Assembly: GCA_009996515.1 (NCBI GenBank)
Contig: JAACZV010000012.1
Location: 1-64,000, forward strand
Source of the DNA: Comamonadaceae bacterium
GTDB lineage: Bacteria > Pseudomonadota > Gammaproteobacteria > Burkholderiales > Burkholderiaceae_C
Direction: 5' to 3'
DNA: 64,000 nt
Below the pieces are notes generated by a model. That model saw nothing but the letters and a program-made list of their open reading frames with translations. It had not been told where the DNA came from and ran no database searches. The translations under genes were made by a program, and so were the position numbers. Positions 20,863 to 30,501 of the stretch are shown one piece after another (the first letter of the stretch is position 1; each line of letters begins with the position of its first letter).

Positions 20863-22202
20863 GCGGCTCGCTGTTCGACGACGACGCGCCGCCGTCGGCC
20901 GCGCCGGCCGGGGTGGCGCCGCCGGTGGTGCCGCTGCCGGAGCTGCTGCGGCCGCGCCGGCTGGACGAGGTCATAGGCCAGAGCCATCTGCTGGGCGAGG
21001 GCAAGCCGCTGCAGCTGGCGTTCAAGTCCGGCAAGCCGCATTCGATGATCTTCTGGGGGCCGCCCGGCGTCGGCAAGACGACGCTGGCGCGGCTGACGGC
21101 CAGCGCCTTCGGCTGCGAATTCGTCGCGCTGTCGGCCGTGCTGTCCGGCGTGAAAGACATCCGCGAGGCCGTCGAGCGGGCGCAGCAGTACGCGGCGCAG
21201 CGCAAGCGCACCATCCTGTTCGTCGACGAGATCCACCGCTTCAACAAGGCGCAGCAGGACGCGCTGCTGCCGCATGTCGAGTCGGGCCTGTTCACCTTCA
21301 TCGGCGCGACCACCGAGAACCCGTCGTTCGAGGTCAACTCGGCGCTGCTGTCGCGCGCCCAGGTCTATGTGCTGAAGAGTCTCAGCGAGGACGAGCTGCG
21401 CCAGCTCGCCGCGCGCGCGCTCCGCGAGGCGCTGCAGCCCATGACGCTGGACGAGGCCGCGCTGACCACGCTGGTCGGCTATGCCGATGGCGACGCGCGC
21501 CGGCTGCTGCACCTGCTGGAGCAATGCCACACGGCGGCGCTGGCGGCCGGCATCACGGCCGTGGACGCCGCCTTCATCACGCGCTCGCTGAGCCTGAACG
21601 TGCGCCGCTTTGACAAGGGCGGCGACAACTTCTACGACCAGATCTCGGCGCTGCACAAGTCGGTGCGCGGCTCCAGTCCCGACGGCGCGCTGTACTGGCT
21701 GTGCCGCATGCTGGACGGCGGCGCCGACGCGCGCTATCTGTCGCGGCGCATCGTGCGCATGGCCTGGGAAGACATCGGCCTGGCCGACCCGCGCGCGCTG
21801 CAGATCGCCAACGACGCGGCCGCCACCTTCGAGCGGCTGGGCAGCCCCGAGGGCGAGCTGGCGCTGGCGCAGGCCGTGCTGTACCTGGCCTGCGCGCCCA
21901 AGAGCAACGCCGGCTACAACGCCTACAACGCGGCGCGCGCCTTCGTGAAGCAGGACGGCAGCCGCGAGGTGCCGGTGCACCTGCGCAACGCGCCCACGCG
22001 GCTGATGAAGGAGCTGGGCTACGGGCATGAATACCGCTATGCCCACGACGAGCCGCATGCCTACGCGGCCGGCGAGACCTATCTGCCCGACGGCATGCCC
22101 GAGCCCGGCTGGTACCAGCCGGTGCCGCGCGGGCTGGAGCTGAAGATCGCCGAGAAGCTGGCCTTTCTGCGCCGGCTGGACGACGAGGCCGGCAAGCCCT
22201 GA
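20859..22202 (+). CDS. rarA: Replication-associated recombination protein A
   Basis: A 447-residue AAA+ ATPase of the MgsA/RarA/WRNIP1 family acting at stalled replication forks. Walker A is GPPGVGKT (67-74), Walker B FVDEIHRFNKAQQD, sensor 1 GATTENPSFEVN, then the C-terminal tetramerisation domain (YDQISALHKSVRGSSPDGALYW). It starts with GTG at 20859 inside the lolA stop codon (GTGA). serS, which often follows in other proteobacteria, is absent; a binding-protein gene follows after 101 bp. Confidence 0.96.
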   Translation: MSGSLFDDDAPPSAAPAGVAPPVVPLPELLRPRRLDEVIGQSHLLGEGKPLQLAFKSGKPHSMIFWGPPGVGKTTLARLTASAFGCEFVALSAVLSGVKDIREAVERAQQYAAQRKRTILFVDEIHRFNKAQQDALLPHVESGLFTFIGATTENPSFEVNSALLSRAQVYVLKSLSEDELRQLAARALREALQPMTLDEAALTTLVGYADGDARRLLHLLEQCHTAALAAGITAVDAAFITRSLSLNVRRFDKGGDNFYDQISALHKSVRGSSPDGALYWLCRMLDGGADARYLSRRIVRMAWEDIGLADPRALQIANDAAATFERLGSPEGELALAQAVLYLACAPKSNAGYNAYNAARAFVKQDGSREVPVHLRNAPTRLMKELGYGHEYRYAHDEPHAYAAGETYLPDGMPEPGWYQPVPRGLELKIAEKLAFLRRLDDEAGKP

Positions 22203-22303
22203 GCGCCGGCCCCGGGGCGACGGTGCCGGGCCGCTTCGCGGAACCGCCCTTGGGTGTGACGGCGTGGAAGAATGCGCCGCTGGATGACCGCGAGGTGTGC
22301 CCG

Positions 22304-23221
22304 ATGATGTGCTGCAAGAGCTGTGTGCGCTGGCTGGCCGCGCTGTGCGGGCTGCTGTCCGCCGTCGTGGCGCTGGCGGCCGACGGCCCCACGCTGACGC
22401 GGGTGCGCGAGACCGGCGTCATCGTCATCGGCTACCGGCCGGCCTCGCTGCCGTTCTCCTACCTGGACGCGCAGCTGCGGCCCACGGGCTATTCGGTGGA
22501 GCTGTGCGAGCGCGTCATCGCGGCGGTGCGCGAGCGGCTGGACCTGCCCGACCTGGAGGTGCGCCGCGTCGAGGTGGCCTCGGCCACGCGCATGCCGCTG
22601 GTCATCAACGGCACGCTGGACATGGAGTGCGGCATCACCACGCACACGGCCGAGCGCGCGCGCAACCAGGCCTTCTCGCTGACCATCTTCGTCGCCGAGA
22701 CGCGGCTGCTGGCGCGCGCCGCCGACCGCATCCAGAGCCTGGCCGACCTGCGCGGCCGGCCCGTGGCGTCCACCATAGGCACGACCAGCATCCAGCACCT
22801 GGCCAAGGTCAACGAGCAGCAGAACCTGGGCATACGCATCCTGGGCGGTCTGGACGACCCCGAGGGCTTCCAGCTGCTGAAGAGCGGCCGCGCGGCGGCC
22901 TTCCTGATGGACGACGTGGTGTTGCGCAGCCTGCTGGCCCAGCAGGGGCCGGGCGCCGACGACTACCGCCTCTCCGACCAGGCGCTGACCATCGAGCCCT
23001 ATGCCATCGGCCTGCGCCGTGGCGACCCGCAGTTCAAGGCGCTGGTGGACGAGGTGCTGGCCGGGCTGTACCGCAGCGGCGAGATCCATGCGATCTACCG
23101 TCGCTGGTTCGAGTCGCCGCTGCCGTCGCAGGGGTTGAACCTGAAGCTGCCGATGAGCGCGGCCTTCCGCCGCGTGATCGCCAACCCGACGGATTCGCCG
23201 GATCCCGAGCGCTATCGCTGA
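22304..23221 (+). CDS. Amino acid ABC transporter substrate-binding protein, GltI-like
   Basis: A 305-residue periplasmic binding protein of the family-3 (polar amino acid) type. It has a signal peptide (MMCCKSCVRWLAALCGLLSA), the N-terminal lobe motif GVIVIGYRPASLPFSYLD, and the glutamate/aspartate-type segment MECGITTHTAERARNQAFSL. The ATG at 22304 has GAGG at a suitable distance; ATG 22307 is equivalent. No permease or ATPase genes accompany it. The neighbouring sigma-54 two-component genes resemble glutamate/dicarboxylate-type systems, so it could be part of the same response, but it lies on the opposite strand and the link is inference. Confidence 0.87.
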   Translation: MMCCKSCVRWLAALCGLLSAVVALAADGPTLTRVRETGVIVIGYRPASLPFSYLDAQLRPTGYSVELCERVIAAVRERLDLPDLEVRRVEVASATRMPLVINGTLDMECGITTHTAERARNQAFSLTIFVAETRLLARAADRIQSLADLRGRPVASTIGTTSIQHLAKVNEQQNLGIRILGGLDDPEGFQLLKSGRAAAFLMDDVVLRSLLAQQGPGADDYRLSDQALTIEPYAIGLRRGDPQFKALVDEVLAGLYRSGEIHAIYRRWFESPLPSQGLNLKLPMSAAFRRVIANPTDSPDPERYR

Positions 23222-23234
23222 AGTAGAAAACCAA

Positions 23235-23316
23235 ATGCAACCACGGAGGCACTGAGGCACAGAGAGAAGCAGGCTTGTCGGCTGTTCTCCGTGTCTCTGT
23301 GCCTCTGTGGTTGCAT
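23235..23316. repeat. Long palindromic element between convergent genes
   Basis: A left arm at 23235-23268 (starting ATGCAACCAC) and a right arm at 23285-23316 (ending GTGGTTGCAT) are near-complementary over about 32 bp with four mismatches and a 2-nt indel, leaving a 16-nt loop. The arms carry iterated GAGGCAC/GAGACAC units. The base composition is lower in GC than the flanks. It fills the gap between two convergent genes. Elements of this wording recur as spurious peptides in many bacterial genomes, so a dispersed family is likely. Confidence 0.75.
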
Positions 23317-23325
23317 CTCCTGCCT

Positions 23326-24658
<1,333 letters not shown>

Positions 24659-24666
<8 letters not shown>

Positions 24667-26578
24667 TGGCATCCTCCTGGGAAAGCGCCGGGCCGCTCCG
24701 GGTGTTCCCCTGCGCTGCGGCGGCTGGCGCGCCGTCGACGCCCCAGCCATCGACGGCGAGGTCGAACGCGAAACTCATGCCCCGCGGCAGCCGGTCGGCA
24801 CGCAGCGTGCCGCCGAACTCGTGCACGATCTTGGCCGAGATGACCAGGCCCAGGCCCAGGCCCTCGCCGGCCGGCTTGGTCGTGAAGAAGGGTTCGAACA
24901 GATGGGGCAGGCGCTCGGCGTCGACGCCGGCGCCGCTGTCCTGCACCTGCACCAGCACGCGCTGCCCGCCGTCCAGCGCGATGGCGCGCACGCGCAGCCG
25001 GCGCTCGGGCTGCTGCTGCATCGCGTCGATGGCATTGCCGAACAGGTTGACCAGTACCTGCTCCAGCCGGTTGGCCTCGGCGCGCACGCGCAGCCCCTGA
25101 GGGATATCGATGTCGGTCTGCAGGTCCAGCGCGCGGCTGCGGTGCTCCAGCAGCAGCAGTGCGTTGCGCACGCAGTCCAGCAGCACGACGGCGCCGGCCA
25201 CCTGCTCGTCGGCCTTGCGCGCGAAGCTCTTGAGCTGGCTGGTGATGCGGCTCATGCGCTCCACCATGTCGTCCATGATCTGCAGGTTGGCGCTGACGGC
25301 GTCGTGGCGGCCGCTGTCCAGCAGGCGGATGGAATTGCGCGCCAGCGCGCGCAGCGCCGTCAGCGGCTGGTTGACCTCGTGCGACAGCCCGGCCGACATC
25401 TGGCCCAGCACGGCCAGCTTGCTGGCCTGCAGCAGCTCGCCCTCGGTCTTCAGGCGCTGCGCGATCTGGGTCTTGAGCGCCTCGTTGGTCTGGCGCAGCT
25501 CCTTGGTGCGGCTGTCCACCAGCTGCTCCAGCTGGGCATGGGTCTGGCGCAGCGCGGCCTGGGCCTGGGTCAACTGGCGCAGGGCCCGCCGGCGCGAGGC
25601 CAGGTACAGCACCAGCAGCCCGGCGCTGGCGCCGAAGGCCGCGCCGCCCCAGGCCGCGTACTGGGCGCGCTGCCTGACCTCGCTCAGGTCGGACAGCGCC
25701 ACCAGCCGCAGCCCCAGCGGCACGATCTGGCGCTGCTGGGCCAGCATGGGCTTGGCGCCCGGCAGCGGCAGCCTCACCTGCTGGCCCTGCTGCACCTCCA
25801 GCGAGGCCGGCAGCTCCAGGTCCGGGCCTATGGCCTGGGGGTAGCGCGCGCTGGCCTGCAGCGCGCGGCGGCGCGACGGGTCGGCATGGTCCAGCACCGC
25901 GTACTTCCAGGCTTGCACGGAGCTCATGATGACGACGTCCTGATCGTCGGCGACGAGGATGCGCTCGCCCTGGGAGCGCAGGCCCAGGTCCACCCAGGTC
26001 GCCTCCAGCGGCGCGAGGTTGAAGCGCACGACGATGACGCCGGCCGGCTGGCCGGCCTGGCGCACCGGGTGCAGCAGGTAGAAGTCGGTGCTGCCGGTGC
26101 CGGGGTCGGCGGCGAAGAAATGCACGCGGCCCTGGGCCAGCGCCTCGGCGAGGCGGGCCGGGGGGCTGAGCGCCTCGCTGGCGGCCAGCACCTCGCCCTG
26201 CGGCGTGGCGAGGAAGATCTGGTGGGTGCCGGCGCGCACGTTGACGCGGGCCAGCATGCGGCTGGCGGCGCGGCGGGCGGCCTCGTCGTCGGGCGCCTGC
26301 AGCAGCGCCTGCAGCGTCGGGTCTATGGCCAGCAGGCTGGGCAGCGAGGCATGCCGACCCAGCTCCGCGGCCAGGTTGCTGGCATACAGCTCCAGCCGCT
26401 CCGTGCTGAGCGCCGACAGCTGCTCGCGGCCGCTGCGTTCACTGAGGCGGTGCGCGAGCACGAAGCCGAGCACCATGAGGATGCCGGTCAGGAACAGATG
26501 GAAGCCCGGGCGGCCCAGCAGCCGCAGCGCGCGCAGCGCACGCGGGCGTAGGCGGGTGAGGAAAGAGGGCACATCCAT
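24659..26578 (-). CDS. Sensor histidine kinase, DctB-like
   Basis: A 639-residue membrane kinase. One helix near residues 22-42 precedes a large periplasmic double-Cache-type sensor domain of about 240 residues, a second helix (AAWGGAAFGASAGLLVLYLAS), a coiled coil (QAALRQTHAQLEQLVDSRTK), HisKA with His400 (GLSHEVNQPLTALRALARNS) and HATPase_c (NLFGNAIDAM, GEGLGLGLVISAKIV). The layout and the DctB-type H box indicate sensing of small carboxylates or amino acids. The ATG at 26578 is chosen because upstream in-frame sequence is intergenic and carries a promoter for livH. It is cotranscribed with the activator gene downstream. Confidence 0.9.
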
Positions 26579-26653
26579 GGCGAGCGGCCGTGTAGTGTGC
26601 CCATGCGCAGGGGGTGATGACAGGGGCTCAGCGGGTTTTTTAGCGCTTGGCGG

Positions 26654-26680
26654 CAAACCGCCCGCCGCGCGTGCGGTTTG
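26654..26680. promoter_or_regulatory. Inverted repeat, candidate activator site upstream of livH
   Basis: CAAACCGC (26654-26661) and GCGGTTTG (26673-26680) form an 8-bp perfect dyad about 150 bp upstream of the -24 element, the usual distance for a sigma-54 enhancer. The binding protein is not known; the divergently encoded NtrC-class regulator is the obvious candidate. Confidence 0.5.
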
Positions 26681-26752
26681 TGCGGATTTCCGCCCGGTTT
26701 CAGCTGCTCCACACTCGTGAAATCTGACCGGCACCCTTCCGGCGGGACGGAG

Positions 26753-26780
26753 CCGACGGTTGGCGGTTTCAACCCGTCGG
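26753..26780. promoter_or_regulatory. Second inverted repeat in the liv control region
   Basis: CCGACGGTTG (26753-26762) and CAACCCGTCGG (26770-26780) are complementary apart from one extra base. It lies 24 bp upstream of the -24 element. It could be another activator site or one for a different regulator such as IHF-dependent or Lrp-like control. Confidence 0.45.
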
Positions 26781-26803
26781 TGAATACCCTTGAAACCCAG
26801 AGA

Positions 26804-26820
26804 TTGGCACGAGGGTTGCG
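26804..26820 (+). promoter_or_regulatory. Sigma-54 (-24/-12) promoter of livHMGF
   Basis: TTGGCACGAGGGTTGCG matches the sigma-54 consensus YTGGCACG-N4-TTGCW, with the invariant GG (26806-26807) and GC (26817-26818) exactly 10 bp apart. It is 56 bp upstream of the livH ATG, on the same strand, and opposite a divergent gene pair encoding a sigma-54 activator and its kinase. Confidence 0.88.
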
Positions 26821-26875
26821 ATTTACGACGGGTCGCCGGGCGCATGCTGTGCCCCAACAAAATGCAGGAGCCCTC

Positions 26876-27799
26876 ATGGAGACTCTGATTCAACAGATCA
26901 TCAACGGCCTGGTGCTGGGCAGCATGTATGCCCTCGTCGCGCTGGGCTACACGATGGTCTACGGCATCATCAACCTCATCAACTTCGCGCATGGCGAGAT
27001 CCTGATGGTCGGCGCCATGGTCAGCTGGACGGTGATCACGGCGCTGGGCGACTCGGGCCTGCCCGGGTGGCTGCTGATGCTGATCGGCCTGGCCTGCGCC
27101 ATCGTCGTCTGCGCGGTGCTGAACTTCTCGGTCGAGAAGATCGCCTACCGGCCGCTGCGCAACGCGCCGCGGCTGGCGCCGCTGATCACGGCCATGGGCA
27201 TGTCGCTGCTGCTGCAGGTGCTGGCGATGATCATCTGGAAGCCCAATCCCAAGCCCTTCCCGCTGCTGCTGCCGACGACGCCGTTCGACCTGGGCGGCCC
27301 CGTCATCACCGTCACGCAATGCCTGATCCTGGGCCTGACGGTGTGCATCCTGGCCGGGCTGATGTATCTCGTGAACTTCACCAAGCTGGGCCGTGCGATG
27401 CGCGCCACCGCCGAGAACCCGCGCGTGGCCGGGCTGATGGGCGTGAAGCCCGACTTCATCATCTCCACCACCTTCGTCATCGGCGCCGCGCTGGCCGCCG
27501 TGGCCGGCCTGATGTGGGCGGCCAACTACGGCACGGTGCAGCACACCATGGGCTTCATGCCGGGGCTGAAGGCCTTCACGGCCGCGGTGCTGGGCGGCAT
27601 CGGCAACCTCGCCGGCGCCGTGGTGGGTGGCGTGCTGCTGGGCCTCATCGAGGCCATAGGCGCCGGGTATCTGGGCGACCTGACCGGCGGCGTGCTGGGC
27701 AGCCACTACGCCGACATCTTTGCCTTCATCGCCCTCATCCTCGTGCTGACGCTGCGCCCCTCGGGCCTGCTGGGCGAGCGTGTGGCCGACCGCGCCTGA
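26876..27799 (+). CDS. livH: Branched-chain amino acid ABC transporter permease LivH
   Basis: A 307-residue inner-membrane permease with about eight helices. Typical LivH segments are LVLGSMYALVALGYTMVYGI, INFAHGEILMVGA, and GLKAFTAAVLGGIGNLAGAV. The ATG at 26876 has GGAG five bases upstream; the open frame extends further upstream only through the promoter. First gene of livHMGF, spaced 13 bp from livM. Transcription is probably from the sigma-54 promoter just upstream. Confidence 0.95.
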   Translation: METLIQQIINGLVLGSMYALVALGYTMVYGIINLINFAHGEILMVGAMVSWTVITALGDSGLPGWLLMLIGLACAIVVCAVLNFSVEKIAYRPLRNAPRLAPLITAMGMSLLLQVLAMIIWKPNPKPFPLLLPTTPFDLGGPVITVTQCLILGLTVCILAGLMYLVNFTKLGRAMRATAENPRVAGLMGVKPDFIISTTFVIGAALAAVAGLMWAANYGTVQHTMGFMPGLKAFTAAVLGGIGNLAGAVVGGVLLGLIEAIGAGYLGDLTGGVLGSHYADIFAFIALILVLTLRPSGLLGERVADRA

Positions 27800-27812
27800 C
27801 CGGAGCCCGGAC

Positions 27813-28895
27813 ATGCAATCCAAGAAACTCGTCGTCTTCATCCTGGCCGCCATCGGCCTGCTGGTCGTGCCGCTGTTCGCGCAGCAGTTCGGCAACGGCC
27901 CGGTGCGCATCATCGACCTGGCCCTGCTCTATGTGCTGCTGGCCCTGGGCCTGAACATCGTGGTCGGCTATGCCGGCCTGCTGGACCTCGGCTACGTCGC
28001 CTTCTATGCGGTGGGCGCCTACCTGTTCGCGCTGCTGGCCAGCCCGCATCTGAGCGAGAACTTCGAGGCCTTCCAGGCCGCCTTCCCGCAGGGGCTGCAT
28101 TCGCCGCTGTGGATCGTCATTCCGCTGGCTGCCGGCGTCGCGGCCTTGTTCGGCGCCGTGCTGGGCGCGCCGACGCTGAAGCTGCGCGGCGACTACCTGG
28201 CCATCGTCACGCTGGGCTTCGGCGAGATCATCCGCGTCTTCCTGAACAACCTCGAGTACCCGCTCAACATCACCAACGGCCCGCGCGGCATCGGCCAGAT
28301 CGACTCCTTCCACCTGTTCGGCGTCAGCCTGGGCAGGTCGCTGCAGATCGGCGACTACACGCTGCCCTCGGTGACGCTGTACTACTACCTGTTCCTGGCC
28401 CTGGTCGTCGGCAGCGTCATCATCTGCTACCGGCTGGAGCAGTCGCGCATCGGCCGCGCCTGGATGGCCATCCGCGAGGACGAGATCGCCGCCAAGGCCA
28501 TGGGCATCAACACCCGCAACCTCAAGCTGCTGGCCTTCGGCATGGGCGCCACCTTCGGCGGTGTGGCCGGTGCGATGTTCGCGAGCTTCCAGGGCTTCGT
28601 GTCGCCCGAGTCCTTCAGCCTGCAGGAGTCCATCATGATCGTTGCGATGGTGGTGCTGGGGGGCATAGGCCACATCCCCGGCGTCATCCTCGGCGCGCTG
28701 ATGCTGGCGGCGCTGCCCGAGGTGCTGCGCTACGTGGCCGGCGACATCCAGAACATGACCGGCGGCCGCATCGACGCCTCCATCCTGCGCCAGCTGCTGG
28801 TGGCCTCGGCCATGATCATCATCATGCTGGTGCGTCCGCGCGGCCTGTGGCCGGCGCCGGAGCATGGCAAGTCGGCCCCTGCCGCCAGCAAGTGA
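27813..28895 (+). CDS. livM: Branched-chain amino acid ABC transporter permease LivM
   Basis: A 360-residue permease, the partner of LivH. Characteristic segments are LALGLNIVVGYAGLLDLGYVAFYAVGAY near the N-terminus, LRGDYLAIVTLGFGEIIR, NGPRGIGQID and, late, GVAGAMFASFQGFVSPESF and VLGGIGHIPGVILGA. The ATG at 27813 is preceded by GGAG. It lies 13 bp after livH and 13 bp before livG. Confidence 0.95.
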   Translation: MQSKKLVVFILAAIGLLVVPLFAQQFGNGPVRIIDLALLYVLLALGLNIVVGYAGLLDLGYVAFYAVGAYLFALLASPHLSENFEAFQAAFPQGLHSPLWIVIPLAAGVAALFGAVLGAPTLKLRGDYLAIVTLGFGEIIRVFLNNLEYPLNITNGPRGIGQIDSFHLFGVSLGRSLQIGDYTLPSVTLYYYLFLALVVGSVIICYRLEQSRIGRAWMAIREDEIAAKAMGINTRNLKLLAFGMGATFGGVAGAMFASFQGFVSPESFSLQESIMIVAMVVLGGIGHIPGVILGALMLAALPEVLRYVAGDIQNMTGGRIDASILRQLLVASAMIIIMLVRPRGLWPAPEHGKSAPAASK

Positions 28896-28908
28896 GAAGG
28901 GACCGAGC

Positions 28909-29694
28909 ATGAGCACCCACGACAACATCGTTCTCCACGTCAGCGGCGCGTCCAAGCGCTTCGGCGGCGTGCAGGCCCTGTCCGACGTCGGCATCCAGAT
29001 CCAGCGCGGCCAGGTCTACGGCCTGATCGGGCCCAACGGCGCCGGCAAGACCACCTTCTTCAACGTCATCACGGGCCTGTACACGCCCGACGGCGGCAGC
29101 TTCTCGCTGGGCGGCAAGCCCTACACGCCGCAGGCCGTGCACCAGGTCGCCAAGGCCGGCATCGCGCGCACCTTCCAGAACATCCGCCTCTTTGCCGACA
29201 TGACGGCCATCGAGAACGTCATGGTGGGCCGCCACATCCGCACCAACTCCGGCCTGTTCGGCGCCGTGTTCCGCACGCCCGGGTTCAAGGCCGAGGAGGC
29301 CGCCATCAAGGCCCGGGCCCAGGAGCTGCTGGACTACGTCGGCATCGGCAAGTACGCCGACTTCAAGGCCCGCACGCTGAGCTACGGCGACCAGCGCCGC
29401 CTGGAGATCGCCCGTGCGCTGGCCACCGACCCGCAGCTGATCGCGCTGGACGAGCCGGCCGCCGGCATGAACGCCACCGAGAAGGTGGTGCTGCGCGAGC
29501 TGATCGACCGCATCCGCCACGATGGCCGCACCATCCTGCTCATCGAGCACGACGTGAAGCTGGTCATGGGCTTGTGCGACCGCGTGACGGTGCTGGACTA
29601 CGGCAAGCAGATCGCCGAGGGCACGCCGGCCGAGGTGCAGAACAACGAGAAGGTGATCGAGGCCTACCTGGGCGCCGGTCACAAGGCTCACTGA
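28909..29694 (+). CDS. livG: Branched-chain amino acid ABC transporter ATPase LivG
   Basis: A 261-residue ABC ATPase. Walker A is GPNGAGKTT, the signature is LSYGDQRRLEIARAL (the LivG variant), and Walker B is LIALDEPAAGMN. The LivG-specific segment GIARTFQNIRLFADMTAIENV is present. The start at 28909 has GGGA eight bases upstream. It works with LivF on the LivHM channel. Confidence 0.95.
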   Translation: MSTHDNIVLHVSGASKRFGGVQALSDVGIQIQRGQVYGLIGPNGAGKTTFFNVITGLYTPDGGSFSLGGKPYTPQAVHQVAKAGIARTFQNIRLFADMTAIENVMVGRHIRTNSGLFGAVFRTPGFKAEEAAIKARAQELLDYVGIGKYADFKARTLSYGDQRRLEIARALATDPQLIALDEPAAGMNATEKVVLRELIDRIRHDGRTILLIEHDVKLVMGLCDRVTVLDYGKQIAEGTPAEVQNNEKVIEAYLGAGHKAH

Positions 29695-29711
29695 GCGGGG
29701 CGGACAGGAAC

Positions 29712-30434
29712 ATGGCAGACGCAAAGCAAACCTTGCTGAAGGTCAGCGGCCTGAAGGTGGCCTACGGCGGCATCCAGGCCGTCAAGGGCGTCAGCTTCGA
29801 GGTGCGCGAGGGGGAGTTGGTGTCGTTGATCGGCGCCAACGGCGCCGGCAAGACGACCACGCTGAAGGCCGTCACGGGGCTGCAACCGGTGGCCGCCGGC
29901 GACGTCAGCTACCTCGGCGAATCCATCAAGGGCCGCGGCTCCTGGGACCTGGCCAAGAAGGGCCTGGTGATGGTGCCGGAGGGCCGCGGCACCTTCACGC
30001 GCATGACCATCATCGAGAACCTGCAGATGGGCGCCTACAACCGCAACGACGGCGAGATCGAGTCCGACATGGACAAGGTCTTCGGCCTGTTCCCGCGGCT
30101 GAAGGAGCGCGCCAAGCAGCTGGCCGGCACCATGTCCGGCGGCGAGCAGCAGATGCTGGCCATGGGTCGGGCGCTGATGGCCCGCCCCAAGGTGCTGCTG
30201 CTGGACGAGCCCTCCATGGGCCTGTCGCCCATCATGGTGGACAAGATCTTCGAGGTCGTGAACGACATCCACCGGCAGGGCGTGACCATCCTGCTGGTCG
30301 AGCAGAACGCCAGCCGCGCGCTGCAGCTGGCCAACCGCGGCTATGTGATGGAGTCGGGCGAGGTGACCATGGACGGCGAGGGGCAGGCGCTGCTGAACGA
30401 CCCCAAGGTGCGCGCGGCCTACCTCGGCGAATAG
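29712..30434 (+). CDS. livF: Branched-chain amino acid ABC transporter ATPase LivF
   Basis: A 240-residue ABC ATPase. Walker A GANGAGKTT, signature MSGGEQQMLAMGRAL, Walker B KVLLLDEPSMGLSPIMV, and the LivF segment MVPEGRGTFTRMTIIENL. Last gene of livHMGF, ending at a strong terminator. No LivK/LivJ binding-protein gene follows or precedes the operon, so the periplasmic receptor is encoded elsewhere. Confidence 0.95.
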   Translation: MADAKQTLLKVSGLKVAYGGIQAVKGVSFEVREGELVSLIGANGAGKTTTLKAVTGLQPVAAGDVSYLGESIKGRGSWDLAKKGLVMVPEGRGTFTRMTIIENLQMGAYNRNDGEIESDMDKVFGLFPRLKERAKQLAGTMSGGEQQMLAMGRALMARPKVLLLDEPSMGLSPIMVDKIFEVVNDIHRQGVTILLVEQNASRALQLANRGYVMESGEVTMDGEGQALLNDPKVRAAYLGE

Positions 30435-30455
30435 GCGCACGGCACCACCAAGAAA

Positions 30456-30488
30456 AAACGCCCGGCACTGCCGGGCGTTTTGTTTTGG
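30456..30488. terminator. Bidirectional terminator between livF and the phoD-like gene
   Basis: AAACGCCCGGC (30456-30466) and GCCGGGCGTTT (30470-30480) make an 11-bp stem with a 3-nt loop, preceded by an A run and followed by TTTTGTTTT. It can serve both convergent transcripts. Confidence 0.9.
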
Positions 30489-30501
30489 AGAGCTTGCCTG
30501 A

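Noticed and set aside
26579-27913. Upstream extension of the sensor kinase frame to 27913
   Set aside because: The extra 445 codons run through the sigma-54 promoter and antisense to livH; their composition is that of a shadow frame, and the family's N-terminus starts at 26578.
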